The notes under the pieces were generated by a model. That model did not search any database. It was given only the letters and a program-made list of their open reading frames with translations, and had not been told where the DNA came from. Below are positions 1 to 8,435 of a DNA stretch of 45,511 nucleotides, in pieces; the stretch's first letter is position 1; each line of letters opens with the position of its first letter. Both the position numbers and the translations under genes were made by a program. The DNA is from Candidatus Brevifilum fermentans (GTDB taxonomy: Bacteria; Chloroflexota; Anaerolineae; Anaerolineales; Villigracilaceae): the NCBI GenBank assembly GCA_945877125.1, contig CAMCQT010000026.1, positions 1-45,511 on the forward strand. Direction: 5' to 3'.

Positions 1-371
1 AGTGTTTCCATCGGCAGACCTTCTTCGAGGATAAATCCAGCCGTCAGGTAGAGCGGTTTCGCGCCGAGCATTGCCACATCGTTGACCGTGCCGCAGACCG
101 CCAGTTTGCCAATATCCCCGCCAGGAAAGAACAGCGGAAAGACGACATGCGCGTCGGTGCTGATAGCAAGATTGGCGTGCAAATTTGATTCCAGCCGCGC
201 CGCGTCATCACCCGATTTCAAAGCAGGGTTATCGAACACAGCCATGAACGCCTTTTGAATCAACTGGTGACTCATCCGTCCGCCCGCGCCGTGTCCCATC
301 ACAATTTGTTCGCCATGCGGCAGTGGCGGAGCGCAGACCGCGCCTTCGATGTTGATTGTTTCGTCAGTCAT
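1..371 (-). CDS. hypE: HypE, carbamoyl dehydratase of hydrogenase maturation (5' part only)
   Basis: The first 123 codons of HypE, which dehydrates the HypF-derived thiocarbamate on its own C-terminal Cys to a cyanide ligand for the NiFe site. The translation starts MTDETINIEG and shows the family block GHGAGGRMSHQLI, then DAHVVFPLFFPGGDIGK and GTVNDVAMLGAKP, which form the ATP-binding AIR-synthase-like fold. The gene runs off the left edge, so the C-terminal PRIC-type Cys cannot be checked. The ATG at 371 is preceded by AGAAGG, which is the outer end of the adjacent palindromic repeat, so that repeat appears to supply the ribosome binding site. It is the last hyp gene on this strand, separated from hypD by a transposase gene. 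HypF is not in the window. Confidence 0.93.
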   Translation of the reverse strand, partial: MTDETINIEGAVCAPPLPHGEQIVMGHGAGGRMSHQLIQKAFMAVFDNPALKSGDDAARLESNLHANLAISTDAHVVFPLFFPGGDIGKLAVCGTVNDVAMLGAKPLYLTAGFILEEGLPMET

Positions 372-383
372 AATTTACCTTCT

Positions 384-447
384 GGAGTCCCGAAGTTCTA
401 CTTCGGGAAATATTTTGGGCAACCCGCAAGTAGAACTTGCGGACTCC
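384..447. repeat. REP-like inverted palindrome pair, copy 1
   Basis: Two hairpins face each other. The first arm has CCCGAAG / CTTCGGG around TTCTA; the second has CCGCAAG / CTTGCGG around TAGAA. The outer ends are GGAGTCC and GGACTCC. A second copy in the same orientation lies at 1003-1072, and both flank the REP-associated transposase gene. The outer CCAGAAGG (minus strand) acts as a likely ribosome binding site for hypE. Confidence 0.9.
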
Positions 448-452
448 AACTG

Positions 453-995
453 TCAATAATCATCCATCATCTGTGCATCATCAACACAGGATAAAACCAT
501 TTTTTGAAATTTTGGCTCCGAATTCTCAAGAAAATATTTGTAACTTGAAAATAGATAATCTTCTGGATTCCGAGCCAGTCCATGCTTTACGGGATTCATT
601 ATGACATAAAGCATTCGCGCATAATATGACGTTTCACTTTTTATGCAAGTATCCCAATAGTTGTACCAAATTCTTCTGCCTGGCATTTGGTCAATTCGGT
701 TTACAAATTTTGCATTGATGGAATGAACTCCTTGAATTAGTGCTTTCAGGGAAAACGCATTTTCTGGACTTCTGGCAACAAAGTGATAATGCTCTGGCAT
801 TACAGCCCATGCGCCCATTGACCATCCTAAAATTCGCGCCCGTTCAAGAAGTGTTTCGCAAAAATTGGCGCGCTTGGCATCGGTATCCAAAAGTGGTTTT
901 TTATGGAGCGTAGCGCCCGTGACAATATAAATGGCGTTGGAAACAAACCAGTGGGGCGGGGTGTTCAAATGCGGTTTGTAAATATCCATTTTCAT
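453..995 (-). CDS. REP-associated tyrosine transposase (RAYT, IS200-like HUH family)
   Basis: A 180-residue Y1 transposase of the TnpA-REP group, single-strand DNA nucleases that recognise REP hairpins. The HUH motif is visible as MPEHYHFVA near residue 65. The C-terminal signature with the likely catalytic tyrosine is around YARMLYVIMNPVKHG, followed by PEDYLFSSYKYF. The gene is flanked by two same-orientation palindrome pairs (384-447 and 1003-1072), the arrangement expected for a RAYT and its REP targets. The start at 995 has AGAAGG one base upstream, inside the right repeat's outer sequence; a second ATG lies 6 nt further in. It interrupts the hyp cluster between hypD and hypE. Length and motifs look intact. 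Confidence 0.9.
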   Translation of the reverse strand: MKMDIYKPHLNTPPHWFVSNAIYIVTGATLHKKPLLDTDAKRANFCETLLERARILGWSMGAWAVMPEHYHFVARSPENAFSLKALIQGVHSINAKFVNRIDQMPGRRIWYNYWDTCIKSETSYYARMLYVIMNPVKHGLARNPEDYLFSSYKYFLENSEPKFQKMVLSCVDDAQMMDDY

Positions 996-1002
996 ACCTT
1001 CT

Positions 1003-1072
1003 GGAGTCCCGAAGTTCTACTTCGGGATTTGCCTTATCCGTATACTGCCCGCAAGTAGAACTTGCGGACTCC
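1003..1072. repeat. REP-like inverted palindrome pair, copy 2
   Basis: Same architecture as the copy at 384-447, with identical first hairpin and identical second hairpin but a different 15-20 nt spacer between them. It starts with the same CTTCTGGAGTCC and ends GGACTCC three bases before the hypD stop codon. Confidence 0.9.
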
Positions 1073-1074
1073 GA

Positions 1075-2157
1075 TTATCGTCCATATTTATAATACGCCG
1101 CGCAAGCCCCTTCCGATGAAACCATCGTCGCGCCAAGCGGATTTTCGGTGGTGCATTCTTTGCCAAACGCGGGGCAGTCGTGCGGTTTTTTTAGTCCCTG
1201 CAAAATTTGACCCGCGATACACAGCGATGATTCTTGCGTGTGGATGTCGCCCACGTTGAAACGCTTCTCGGCGTTGAACCCGTCAAACTCAGGGCGCAGA
1301 CACCAACCGCTCATGGGAATCATGCCAATGCCGCGCCAGGTGCGGTCACATTCGCAAAACACTTTGTTGATTGCCGCCTGGGCAGGTTTCAAGCCGTCAA
1401 ATGTCACCGCCCGTTGATAGGCGTTGGCGAGTTCAACTTTGCCTTCTTCCAACAATTGAACCGTTTTCAAAATTCCCTGCACGATGTCGAGCGGCTCAAA
1501 GCCAGTCACCACCATCGGGATTTTGAACTCATCCACCAGCGGCGGATATTCGTGATAACCCATCACCGCGTTGACGTGACCCGCCAGCAGAAATCCCTGC
1601 ACGCGGTTGTGCGGCGAACCGAGAATTGCTTTCATGGCAGGCGGCACGCGGACATGCGAAACAAGCACGGAGAAATTTTTCAATCCGAGTCGTTGCGCGT
1701 GAATCACGCTCATCACATTGGCAGGCGCGGTGGTTTCAAATCCAATCGCAAAAAAGACAACCTGCTTGTCGGGATTTTTCTCTGCCAGCGTGACCGCGTC
1801 CAGCGGAGAATACACCACGCGCACGTCCCCGCCTTGCGCCTTGACCGAGAACAGGTCACGACCAGAACCGGGCACGCGCAGCATATCGCCGTACGAGCAG
1901 AAAATCACATTCGGCTGTGAGGCAATCGCCAGCGCCTTGTCAATCAACTCCAGCGGCGTGACACACACGGGACAGCCAGGTCCATGCACCAGTTCGATTT
2001 CAGGCGGCAGCAACTGGTCGATGCCGTGGCGCACAATCGCATGAGTCTGCCCGCCGCAGATTTCCATCAACGTCCACGGGCGCGTTATGGTTCGTCGAAT
2101 CTCTTCGATGACGTTTTTCACCAGCGGCGCGCTACGATATTCGTCAACGTATTTCAT
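1075..2157 (-). CDS. hypD: HypD, [4Fe-4S] scaffold for Fe(CN)2CO assembly
   Basis: A 360-residue HypD, the usual length. With HypC it forms the scaffold on which the Fe(CN)2(CO) unit of the NiFe site is built in the cytoplasm. Visible signatures are [13 protein letters not shown] (near residue 34), [10 protein letters not shown] (the conserved cysteine pair near 60-63), [11 protein letters not shown], and the C-terminal cluster cysteines in [19 protein letters not shown] and [14 protein letters not shown]. The ATG overlaps the hypC stop by four bases, so the two are translationally coupled. The stop is only a few bases from a REP palindrome. Confidence 0.97.
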   Translation of the reverse strand: MKYVDEYRSAPLVKNVIEEIRRTITRPWTLMEICGGQTHAIVRHGIDQLLPPEIELVHGPGCPVCVTPLELIDKALAIASQPNVIFCSYGDMLRVPGSGRDLFSVKAQGGDVRVVYSPLDAVTLAEKNPDKQVVFFAIGFETTAPANVMSVIHAQRLGLKNFSVLVSHVRVPPAMKAILGSPHNRVQGFLLAGHVNAVMGYHEYPPLVDEFKIPMVVTGFEPLDIVQGILKTVQLLEEGKVELANAYQRAVTFDGLKPAQAAINKVFCECDRTWRGIGMIPMSGWCLRPEFDGFNAEKRFNVGDIHTQESSLCIAGQILQGLKKPHDCPAFGKECTTENPLGATMVSSEGACAAYYKYGR

Positions 2158-2432
2158 GGCTGATAGCGCGGGATGCTTTGCACGGGTTCTTCGCCCAACT
2201 CTTCTTCCACGCAGCCAATCTGCCTCAGCAGTTCAAGCGTTTCCATCGCTTCAGATTCGCTCAAGACACTGATTGCAAACCCAACATGGATGATGCAATA
2301 ATCGCCGACCTCTGCTTCTTCCACATAGTCCAAACAGGCTTCACGGAAAATTCCGCCAAAGTCTACTCTCGCCATGTGTAATCCGCCCTTCTCATATTTT
2401 TCAACAATTTTTCCAGGTACGCCTAAACACAT
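2154..2432 (-). CDS. hypC: HypC/HybG-family hydrogenase maturation chaperone
   Basis: A 92-residue HypC that begins with the diagnostic [10 protein letters not shown]; the N-terminal Cys2 coordinates iron while the ligand set is built with HypD and transferred to the large-subunit precursor. I chose the ATG at 2432 because the family requires MC at the N terminus and because GAGGATAAA precedes it; an upstream in-frame start adds eight residues that do not fit. It overlaps hypD by four bases and follows hypB by about 45 bases. Confidence 0.96.
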   Translation of the reverse strand: MCLGVPGKIVEKYEKGGLHMARVDFGGIFREACLDYVEEAEVGDYCIIHVGFAISVLSESEAMETLELLRQIGCVEEELGEEPVQSIPRYQP

Positions 2433-2476
2433 TTTATCCTCGCATTTTTGAAACAATCATAATATTGATAAAGTAA

Positions 2477-3133
2477 CTAGCCTTTTGCATTTTGAATGAG
2501 CCACTCGACCCATGCATCCAAGCCTTCGCCTGTGGTGCAGGAAAGTGGAAAGGTGGTGACGCCGGGGTTGAGGACTTGCACGCCCTGCTGGAAATAATCC
2601 ATGCGGAAGTTGACATAGGGCAGCAAGTCAATTTTGTTGATGACCAGCGCGTCCACGCCGCGATAGGTGCCGGGATATTTGTACGGTTTGTCATCGCCTT
2701 CGGGGACAGATGCCACGAGGACGGTTTTGTGTGTGCCAAGTTTGAAGTTGGCGGGACAAACAAGGTTGCCAACATTTTCAACAATAAGCAAATCAAACTG
2801 GGTCAGGTCAATTTGTTCGAGTGCGCCGTACAGCATAACCGCGTCAAGGTGACAATCTCCGCCCGTGTTGATTTGGATGGCGGCGCCAGCGCCAGCGGCG
2901 GCGGCGCGGTCGGCGTCAATTGAGGTGGCGATGTCTCCGTCCACGGTTGCCACGCGCAATTTACCTTTCAGCAAAGGCAGTGTTTGTTCGATGAGTGAGG
3001 TCTTGCCCGCACCAGGCGAAGCCAGAATATTGATGGAAAAGACTCCAGCCGCGTCAATACGCGCGCGGTTGGTCTGCGCCAGTTTGTCGTTGGCGTTCAT
3101 AATATTTTCTACAATGGGGATATTTTGGGTCAT
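2477..3133 (-). CDS. hypB: HypB, nickel-insertion GTPase
   Basis: A 218-residue SIMIBI-class GTPase that drives nickel delivery with HypA. The P-loop is ASPGAGKTSL (near residues 38-47), the Mg-binding region is VDGDIATSID, the metal-site Cys and His are in GGDCHLD, and the base-recognition motif is NKIDLLPY. It has no histidine-rich N-terminal stretch, so it probably does not store nickel, and no N-terminal CXXCGC high-affinity site. It lies downstream of hypA and upstream of hypC on the same strand. The hypA-hypB spacer is made of short direct repeats. Confidence 0.96.
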   Translation of the reverse strand: MTQNIPIVENIMNANDKLAQTNRARIDAAGVFSINILASPGAGKTSLIEQTLPLLKGKLRVATVDGDIATSIDADRAAAAGAGAAIQINTGGDCHLDAVMLYGALEQIDLTQFDLLIVENVGNLVCPANFKLGTHKTVLVASVPEGDDKPYKYPGTYRGVDALVINKIDLLPYVNFRMDYFQQGVQVLNPGVTTFPLSCTTGEGLDAWVEWLIQNAKG

Positions 3134-3205
3134 GGGAACTCCAATGGGAAAAGATGAAGGATGAAGGATGAAATTTACTAATCACCAATTACTAATCACG
3201 CTTTT
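3134..3205. repeat. Short direct repeats in the hypA-hypB spacer
   Basis: The 72-base spacer holds GATGAAGGATGAAGGATGAA and two copies of TACTAATCAC (TTACTAATCACCAATTACTA). There is no convincing palindrome. A related motif (TTCATCCTTCATTATTCATC) lies inside the creatininase gene near 39932. Confidence 0.6.
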
Positions 3206-3547
3206 TCATTCCACATCAATCGATTCCAGCGAAAACTCTTCGCCTTTGATAATCTTCGCACCGACGCCGTGACATTTTGGGCAGATCAATTCTTTATCGG
3301 TGGGATGATATTTCTCGAAACAGGTCATACACTGCAATTCGGCAGGCACACGGCGGAAGTGCAACGTGGCTTTTTCGGCAATCGTGTCTTTGGCGATAAT
3401 CTCCCAGTAGAACTGGATCGAGTCGTCCACCATGCTGGCGAGCTCGCCCATGACGATGTGCAAATCAGTGATGCGTTTGGCGTTTGCTTTTTCCGCGTGT
3501 TGCAGGGAAATTTTTAGAAGGGATTCGGTAATGGGTAATTCATGCAT
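3206..3547 (-). CDS. hypA: HypA, nickel metallochaperone
   Basis: A 113-residue HypA that begins MHELPITESL; His2 of the MHE motif binds nickel. The structural zinc site is CMTC and CPKC around residues 73-95. It hands nickel to HypB and the hydrogenase large subunit. There is no Shine-Dalgarno upstream; instead TATAAT ends exactly six bases before the ATG, which suggests a leaderless transcript from an internal promoter in the hyp cluster. The next gene upstream is the maturation protease, 14 bases away. Confidence 0.96.
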   Translation of the reverse strand: MHELPITESLLKISLQHAEKANAKRITDLHIVMGELASMVDDSIQFYWEIIAKDTIAEKATLHFRRVPAELQCMTCFEKYHPTDKELICPKCHGVGAKIIKGEEFSLESIDVE

Positions 3548-3553
3548 GGGTGT

Positions 3554-3559
3554 ATTATA
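3554..3559 (-). promoter_or_regulatory. -10 box for a possible leaderless hypA transcript
   Basis: TATAAT on the minus strand, six bases before the hypA ATG, within AATTTATAATACACCCATG. A -10 this close puts transcription start at or next to the A of the start codon. No good -35 was found. The same sequence AATTTATAAT precedes uvrC. Confidence 0.55.
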
Positions 3560-3561
3560 AA

Positions 3562-4053
3562 TTACTTAATCAATCCCCACTCACGCAGAACACGCTCGGC
3601 TCTCTCCAAAATTTGCGGGATGACGGCTTCGATCTCAGGACTCATGCCGTAGCCGATATTCATATCCACGGGCTGTGCGCCGACCAGATGCAGGTATTCG
3701 GGAAAGTGGTCGCGGATTTTGGCAATGCCGAGCACTTCCTGAAAGGTGATCTGGTGATCAGACATTTTGATATTTCGGTACAACGGAATTTCGTCTTTTT
3801 CCAGTTCCATCACTTGACCAGGCAGTGAAAAGCGCGAGATGACGGAGTCCAGCACCAGCAGATGTGAGGCTTCCTCGACCCAGGGCAGCAGGTTTAATCC
3901 CAGTGCACCGCCGTCTACAAATTCTACATCAGGGGCGAGGGTGGCAAGTTTTTTCTCAAGAACTTCAAGCGCGTGAACGCCAAGCCCTTCATCTTTGTTG
4001 AGCGTGTTGCCCAACCCCATTACAATTTTTCGTCCTGTGTTTTCAAGTTCCAT
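3562..4053 (-). CDS. HyaD/HybD-family hydrogenase maturation endopeptidase
   Basis: A 163-residue nickel-dependent endopeptidase that clips the C-terminal tail of the large subunit after nickel is inserted. It shows the family start IVMGLGNTLNKDEGLGVH, whose Glu is a metal ligand, followed by DGGALGLNLLP, the LLVLDSV strand with the second metal ligand Asp, and DHQITF with the third (His). The ATG at 4053 is preceded by GGAGACTGGC; an upstream TTG is a weaker choice. Its likely substrate is the product of hynL at 5410-7149, which ends in a cleavable 21-residue tail. It lies between the TDT transporter and hypA. Confidence 0.93.
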   Translation of the reverse strand: MELENTGRKIVMGLGNTLNKDEGLGVHALEVLEKKLATLAPDVEFVDGGALGLNLLPWVEEASHLLVLDSVISRFSLPGQVMELEKDEIPLYRNIKMSDHQITFQEVLGIAKIRDHFPEYLHLVGAQPVDMNIGYGMSPEIEAVIPQILERAERVLREWGLIK

Positions 4054-4106
4054 GCCAGTCTCCGTAAACAAGGTTGAATTAGTTCAATCAGTTGAAGCCT
4101 TGCGGC

Positions 4107-4155
4107 GTGTTGCGTGTCCCGAAGGGGCGATTTTTCAAAACGAAACACGCAACAC
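4107..4155. repeat. Inverted repeat between transporter and maturation protease
   Basis: GTGTTGCGTGT at 4107-4117 pairs with ACACGCAACAC at 4145-4155, and CCCGAAGGGG forms a smaller hairpin inside the loop. It lies in the 141-base spacer and has no T-run, so it looks more like a dispersed palindrome than a terminator. Confidence 0.6.
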
Positions 4156-4194
4156 GGCATTACCTCAAATCAGTTGTAACGTACCCCAAGCATA

Positions 4195-5307
4195 TCAGTG
4201 TTTTGCAGGTGCGTGCGGTGCAAAGATACTTCCGCTCCAGACGCCGATCAATGTATTCGCAGCAACGACCAGCCAGAGGATTAAGAGAAAGGTCAGCGTA
4301 GACAATCCGATCCACTGGAAAAATACGAGCGGAATCGCCTGAAACAACACGCCAGTCGCGACAGAAAATGCGCCGACGGGGAATACAAAAGCCCACCAAC
4401 TGAGCGCAAAAGGCACGGGCGATTTTTGATGGACACCCAAAGTAACGACCACTGCCAGCAAAAACCAGAATAGCGCAAATCCCCAGAACATCACGCCAAG
4501 AGGCTTCGCGAGGAAGTTCAGTGTTTTTTCAATTTCAGGGGTTGCTTCAAAAAACAATGCAAGCGGCTTGGAGAACTTTAGGGCGAGAATTGTCAAAATG
4601 GAGGTGGGTGCAATTCCAACCCACAGGGTCGGCGCAAGATGCGCGGGCGGCATGGGATGAAAAATATAGCGGATGAAAACCAGCGACATGACAAGGATGA
4701 ACAAGATGCTGCCGAACCCTGTGAAAATGAGACTGGTCATGAGATTGATCACGCCCCAGGTTGTTCCCTGAAAATGTGTCGCAAGGCTAATTCCCAGCAC
4801 AGGAACCAGCAAAGCCGAAACGGGCGGGATCAGCCAGCCGAGCGTGGAAGTTTCCCACTGTACTTCTGACTTGTGAAAAAAGGTGTTGAGAATGGTCAGC
4901 GCAAAGATGAGAATTCCTACTGTGCCTATCACCCAAAGGATTTGCAGAATATTCCAAAGCAGGACTTCCGAGAGAAAGCCAGCGCCAATCTTTTCAAGTG
5001 CAATCGCAATAATCAACATGGAGATGGGCATGGTTGGAAAAAATGCCGCGGATACAGGATGGCTTAGATCATGGCGCACGTCAGCGGGAAATAAAAACCA
5101 GCGCAATGTCCACGGGACAATAAGAATCAAAAATAGCAAAATGGAGGCGAAAAGGAAGAAGGTTTCCAACGCTTTTGCAAATGGGAATACGCTTTGAAAT
5201 ACAAAGAGTGCAACGACAATGACGGCTGTTCCCATAACAGAAGCGAACCAGCCTGGAGCAAATGTTTTTACAATTGAAGTTTTTGGGGGAATGGAAGATG
5301 AATTCAT
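4195..5307 (-). CDS. TDT-family (TehA/SLAC1/Mae1-like) anion transporter
   Basis: A 370-residue membrane protein with about ten predicted hydrophobic helices and the family start PGWFASVMGTAVI. TDT members move C4-dicarboxylates, chloride, nitrate, tellurite or sulfite; the substrate cannot be read from this sequence. It lies between the hydrogenase structural genes and the maturation genes on the same strand and may export or import an anion linked to the pathway, sulfite being an inference from the nearby sulfur-carrier genes. I chose the ATG at 5307 (MNSSSIPPKT); a TTG at 5349 would add 14 residues. A terminator-like hairpin separates it from hynL. Confidence 0.85.
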   Translation of the reverse strand: MNSSSIPPKTSIVKTFAPGWFASVMGTAVIVVALFVFQSVFPFAKALETFFLFASILLFLILIVPWTLRWFLFPADVRHDLSHPVSAAFFPTMPISMLIIAIALEKIGAGFLSEVLLWNILQILWVIGTVGILIFALTILNTFFHKSEVQWETSTLGWLIPPVSALLVPVLGISLATHFQGTTWGVINLMTSLIFTGFGSILFILVMSLVFIRYIFHPMPPAHLAPTLWVGIAPTSILTILALKFSKPLALFFEATPEIEKTLNFLAKPLGVMFWGFALFWFLLAVVVTLGVHQKSPVPFALSWWAFVFPVGAFSVATGVLFQAIPLVFFQWIGLSTLTFLLILWLVVAANTLIGVWSGSIFAPHAPAKH

Positions 5308-5361
5308 AACAATGTTACCAATAGGATTTACAGAATATGTTTTGACCAATAAAAATGAGAG

Positions 5362-5394
5362 AGTGACCTCCGATGTTTTAAGTCGGAGGTCACT
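5362..5394 (-). terminator. Hairpin between hynL and the TDT transporter
   Basis: AGTGACCTCCGA (5362-5373) and TCGGAGGTCACT (5383-5394) form a perfect 12-bp stem with a 9-base loop. On the minus strand it is followed after a few bases by CATTTTTATT. It probably stops or attenuates transcription after hynL. Confidence 0.7.
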
Positions 5395-5409
5395 ATTTTA
5401 TTTATGCTT

Positions 5410-7149
5410 CTAGCTTATGCAGACGTTCATGCCAGTGGCGGTTTCGCCGAGGTCGTTTCCGTCCGCGTCCACCATGTGGATGGCGCAAGCCATGCATGGG
5501 TCAAATGAGTGGATGGTGCGCAAAATTTCCAGCGGCCATTCGGGCTTGGCAAGCGGTGTGCCGACCAAGGCCATCTCGTAGGGTCCAGCCTGTTCCTTGT
5601 GATCGCGCGGAGAGGCGTTCCAGGTGGTCGGGACGACCATCTGGTAGTTTTCGATCTTGCCGTTGTCGATGACAACCCAATGACCGAGTGCGCCGCGTGG
5701 GGCTTCCATGAAGCCAAAGCCTTCGGCATGAGAAGGCCAGGTGGTCGGCTCCCATTTGTCGCCGTTGAAGGTCTTGGTGTCGCCAGCCTTGATCGTGTCA
5801 ATTAACTCGTTGTAATTCTTGAGCATTTCATCAGCAAAGACAACGGTCTCGATTCCGCGTGCGGCGGTGCGTCCGAGGGTGGAGAAGACGGCTTCGAGAG
5901 GAGCGCCAAGCTGCTTGAGGACAAAGTTGGTCAAGTCTTGAGTCTGCTTGTGACCACTGGCATACATGACGAGCACGCGCGCCAGCGGACCGACTTCCAT
6001 GGGGGTATCTGCCCAACGGGGAGATTTGAGCCACGAATATTTCTGCTCGACTTCCAGTTGTTCGTAGGGCGGCTTGGGCCCTGTGAAGTTGAACTTGGTT
6101 TCACCCTTGAACGGATGCAAACCTTCCTTGTCGCCGACGCTCTGCTCGTACCATGAGTGAGCAACAAACTCTTTCATCATGTCGAAGTCATTTGGATTGG
6201 GTTCTTCGATGTGAGATAGATCTCGGTTCATGATGACTGCGCGCGGCACAACAAATTTCGAGGTGTCTTTGATGTCCGTGCCGGGCAACTCGCCCCAGGT
6301 CAGGAAGTTTCCGACGCCTTCGCCGAGTCCGGCATATTCCAAATAGTAGGGCGCAATCGCCAACAAGTCAGGAATGTAAACTTGATTCACGAATTGGATC
6401 ATGCGATCAATGCTGTCTTTGATGATGGAAAGACGTTCGGCGTTGAGCGCGGTGTCGCTGTTGAGGTCAATCGGCATGGGCACGCCGCCGACGACGAAGT
6501 TCGGGTGCGGATTCTTGCCGCCAAAGATGGTGTGAATCTTGGTGAAGGTCTTCTGCGCTTCGAGTGCTTCGAGGTAATGCGCCACTGCCAACAAATTGAT
6601 TTCAGGCGGCAGTTTGTATGCGGGATGTCCCCAATAGGCATTCGCAAAAATGGAGAGTTGTCCGCTTTCGGCGATGCCCTTCACTTTGTTCTGCACATCT
6701 TTGAAATACGCGGGGGAGGAATTCGCCCACGGGGAGATGCTCTGCTGAATAGCAGAGGTCGCTGTCGGGTCGGCTTGCAGCGCGTTCACAACATCCACCC
6801 AATCCAACGCGTGCAGGTGATAGAAGTGCATCACATGATCGTGGACATATTGCTGGGTAATCATCAAATTGCGGATGAGGTTCGCAGCCTTGGGAATCGG
6901 GATGTTCAGCGCATCTTCCACCGAGCGGATGGATGCGAAAGAATGGACGGTGGTGCAGACGCCGCAGGTGCGCTGAGCAAATGCCCAGGCGTCACGCGGG
7001 TCGCGTCCCTTCAAAATAATTTCGATACCGCGCACCATCGTACCAGCGGAATATGCCTTGCTGATTTTATTCTCGGCATCGAGTTCGGCTTCGATGCGAA
7101 GATGTCCTTCGATGCGGGTAATGGGGTCAACAACAATTCTTTGTGCCAT
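5410..7149 (-). CDS. hynL: [NiFe] hydrogenase large subunit, Isp-type membrane-bound uptake enzyme
   Basis: A 579-residue catalytic subunit carrying the NiFe(CN)2CO site. The N-terminal ligand motif is RTCGVCTTVH (Cys62 and Cys65) and the C-terminal one is DPCMACAIH (Cys552 and Cys555). After His558 there is a 21-residue tail ending NVCIS, expected to be removed by the nearby endopeptidase. RIEGHLRIE near residue 12 is the usual group 1 start. The gene order small subunit, Isp1, Isp2, large subunit matches the hynS-isp1-isp2-hynL operons of purple sulfur bacteria (group 1e-type), so I use that name; a database phylogeny would be needed for the exact subgroup. It is expected to be carried to the periplasm with the Tat signal of the small subunit and to oxidise H2. 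Confidence 0.97.
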   Translation of the reverse strand: MAQRIVVDPITRIEGHLRIEAELDAENKISKAYSAGTMVRGIEIILKGRDPRDAWAFAQRTCGVCTTVHSFASIRSVEDALNIPIPKAANLIRNLMITQQYVHDHVMHFYHLHALDWVDVVNALQADPTATSAIQQSISPWANSSPAYFKDVQNKVKGIAESGQLSIFANAYWGHPAYKLPPEINLLAVAHYLEALEAQKTFTKIHTIFGGKNPHPNFVVGGVPMPIDLNSDTALNAERLSIIKDSIDRMIQFVNQVYIPDLLAIAPYYLEYAGLGEGVGNFLTWGELPGTDIKDTSKFVVPRAVIMNRDLSHIEEPNPNDFDMMKEFVAHSWYEQSVGDKEGLHPFKGETKFNFTGPKPPYEQLEVEQKYSWLKSPRWADTPMEVGPLARVLVMYASGHKQTQDLTNFVLKQLGAPLEAVFSTLGRTAARGIETVVFADEMLKNYNELIDTIKAGDTKTFNGDKWEPTTWPSHAEGFGFMEAPRGALGHWVVIDNGKIENYQMVVPTTWNASPRDHKEQAGPYEMALVGTPLAKPEWPLEILRTIHSFDPCMACAIHMVDADGNDLGETATGMNVCIS

Positions 7150-7159
7150 GTTTTATCTC

Positions 7160-8425
7160 CTACTCTTCCAACGCGTCGGCGACCATCTGAGATAGTCCAG
7201 CGACTTTCCAGTCAAGTTTGAAGTGGTCAACGCCGTCTGTAAACTGCAAGCGGCAGTTGGAACAAGTCATTGCAACTGTCTTCGCGCTGACCGTGTTCAC
7301 CTGATCGATCTTCAATTCAAACGAAGCATAGCGGACGGGGTCTGCGGCTTTGACCGCAATCACGCCGCCACCGCCGCCGCAACAAACAGACTCTTCGCGG
7401 TTGGGTGTCATTTCGATGAAGGCATCGGGAGCCAGCACTTTGAGAATGTCACGCGGTTCCTGGATGTGCCCACCCTTGCGTTGAATCTTGCAGGCATCGT
7501 GGAAGGTGATCTTGCCGCCGTCATTGAAGAAGCCAGGCTTGATCTTGATTCGTCCACTGCCGATCAGCTCACCCAACACACCCGTGATGTGGATCACTTC
7601 AAAATTACTTGCTTCGGGAATCCAGTTAGCGGCGTGCCAGCGCAGGGCATCATAAGCATGTCCGCACTCGGTTACTACGATGCGCTTGACACCCAAATCC
7701 TTTGCGCCGTCGAGCACGCGGTTGAGGAATAATTTAGTGTGTTCTTCACTGCCTTCGTAGAAACCAAAGTTGACGATTTCACGCGCCTTGCTGCTGACTG
7801 TCCATTTTTCGCCAGCTTTGTTGAGAACTTTCGCAATCGCGGCAACGTTGGCGGGGAACTTCATCACTTCGATGGAGGAGAAAACGACCAGCGTGGTCGC
7901 GCCCTTCACATCGCGCGGAATTTCAACTTCCCATTCGTCAGCAACCCATTCAAGGCGTTGATCCCAGACCTTGTCGGTCATGCCGAGCGGAGAGCCTTCG
8001 TCAACCTGTTTGGTGACGGCAGCTGCCAGATCAGCAGGAATGGCTCCCGCCGCGGCGAGACCCGCGCGCATTCCGTGCAACAGCGAGCCGATGTCAATTC
8101 CCATTGGGCAGACCATCGAACACTTATTGCAAACGGTGCAGGCTTCATAATTGAGTTCGCCCCAGTGAGCGATCTCTTCATCGGTGATGGGCTTATCCAA
8201 ACCTAAAGAAAGTTTAATTCCGCCGACCAAGGTGAAGCGTTGTTCGTAGGCGCGGCGCAGGAGTTCCATCTTCCAGACGGGCGCGTATTCGGGATTGCCA
8301 GTTGCCTGGTAGAAGTGACAGGCTTCGGCGCACATGCCGCAGCGGGTGCAGGATTCCAGTTGAGCAGCGACCCAACTGCCGGTTTCATGTACGAAGGCTT
8401 CCATTGCTTTTTCAGTTGTAGACAT
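7160..8425 (-). CDS. isp2: Isp2, HdrD-like iron-sulfur protein of the hydrogenase
   Basis: A 421-residue cytoplasmic protein related to HdrD/GlpC. Two [4Fe-4S] ferredoxin motifs occur near the N terminus (CTRCGMCAEAC at 26-36 and CTVCNKCSMVC at 96-106). Two CCG-type cysteine-rich domains follow, with TECGHAY, FHDACKIQRKGG, ESVCCGGGGG and MTCSNCRLQF visible. In heterodisulfide reductases such CCG domains hold a non-cubane cluster that reduces disulfides. The second of two adjacent ATGs (8425) is better spaced from AGGAGGTGA than the first at 8428. It lies between isp1 and hynL, with 10-base gaps on both sides, so the complex is made from one transcript. The terminal electron acceptor is unknown. 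Confidence 0.92.
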   Translation of the reverse strand: MSTTEKAMEAFVHETGSWVAAQLESCTRCGMCAEACHFYQATGNPEYAPVWKMELLRRAYEQRFTLVGGIKLSLGLDKPITDEEIAHWGELNYEACTVCNKCSMVCPMGIDIGSLLHGMRAGLAAAGAIPADLAAAVTKQVDEGSPLGMTDKVWDQRLEWVADEWEVEIPRDVKGATTLVVFSSIEVMKFPANVAAIAKVLNKAGEKWTVSSKAREIVNFGFYEGSEEHTKLFLNRVLDGAKDLGVKRIVVTECGHAYDALRWHAANWIPEASNFEVIHITGVLGELIGSGRIKIKPGFFNDGGKITFHDACKIQRKGGHIQEPRDILKVLAPDAFIEMTPNREESVCCGGGGGVIAVKAADPVRYASFELKIDQVNTVSAKTVAMTCSNCRLQFTDGVDHFKLDWKVAGLSQMVADALEE

Positions 8426-8435
8426 CATTCACCTC

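Noticed and set aside
6382-7221. Long plus-strand open frame of 279 codons opposite hynL
   Set aside because: It is antisense to a clear hydrogenase large subunit and has no recognisable protein or ribosome binding site.
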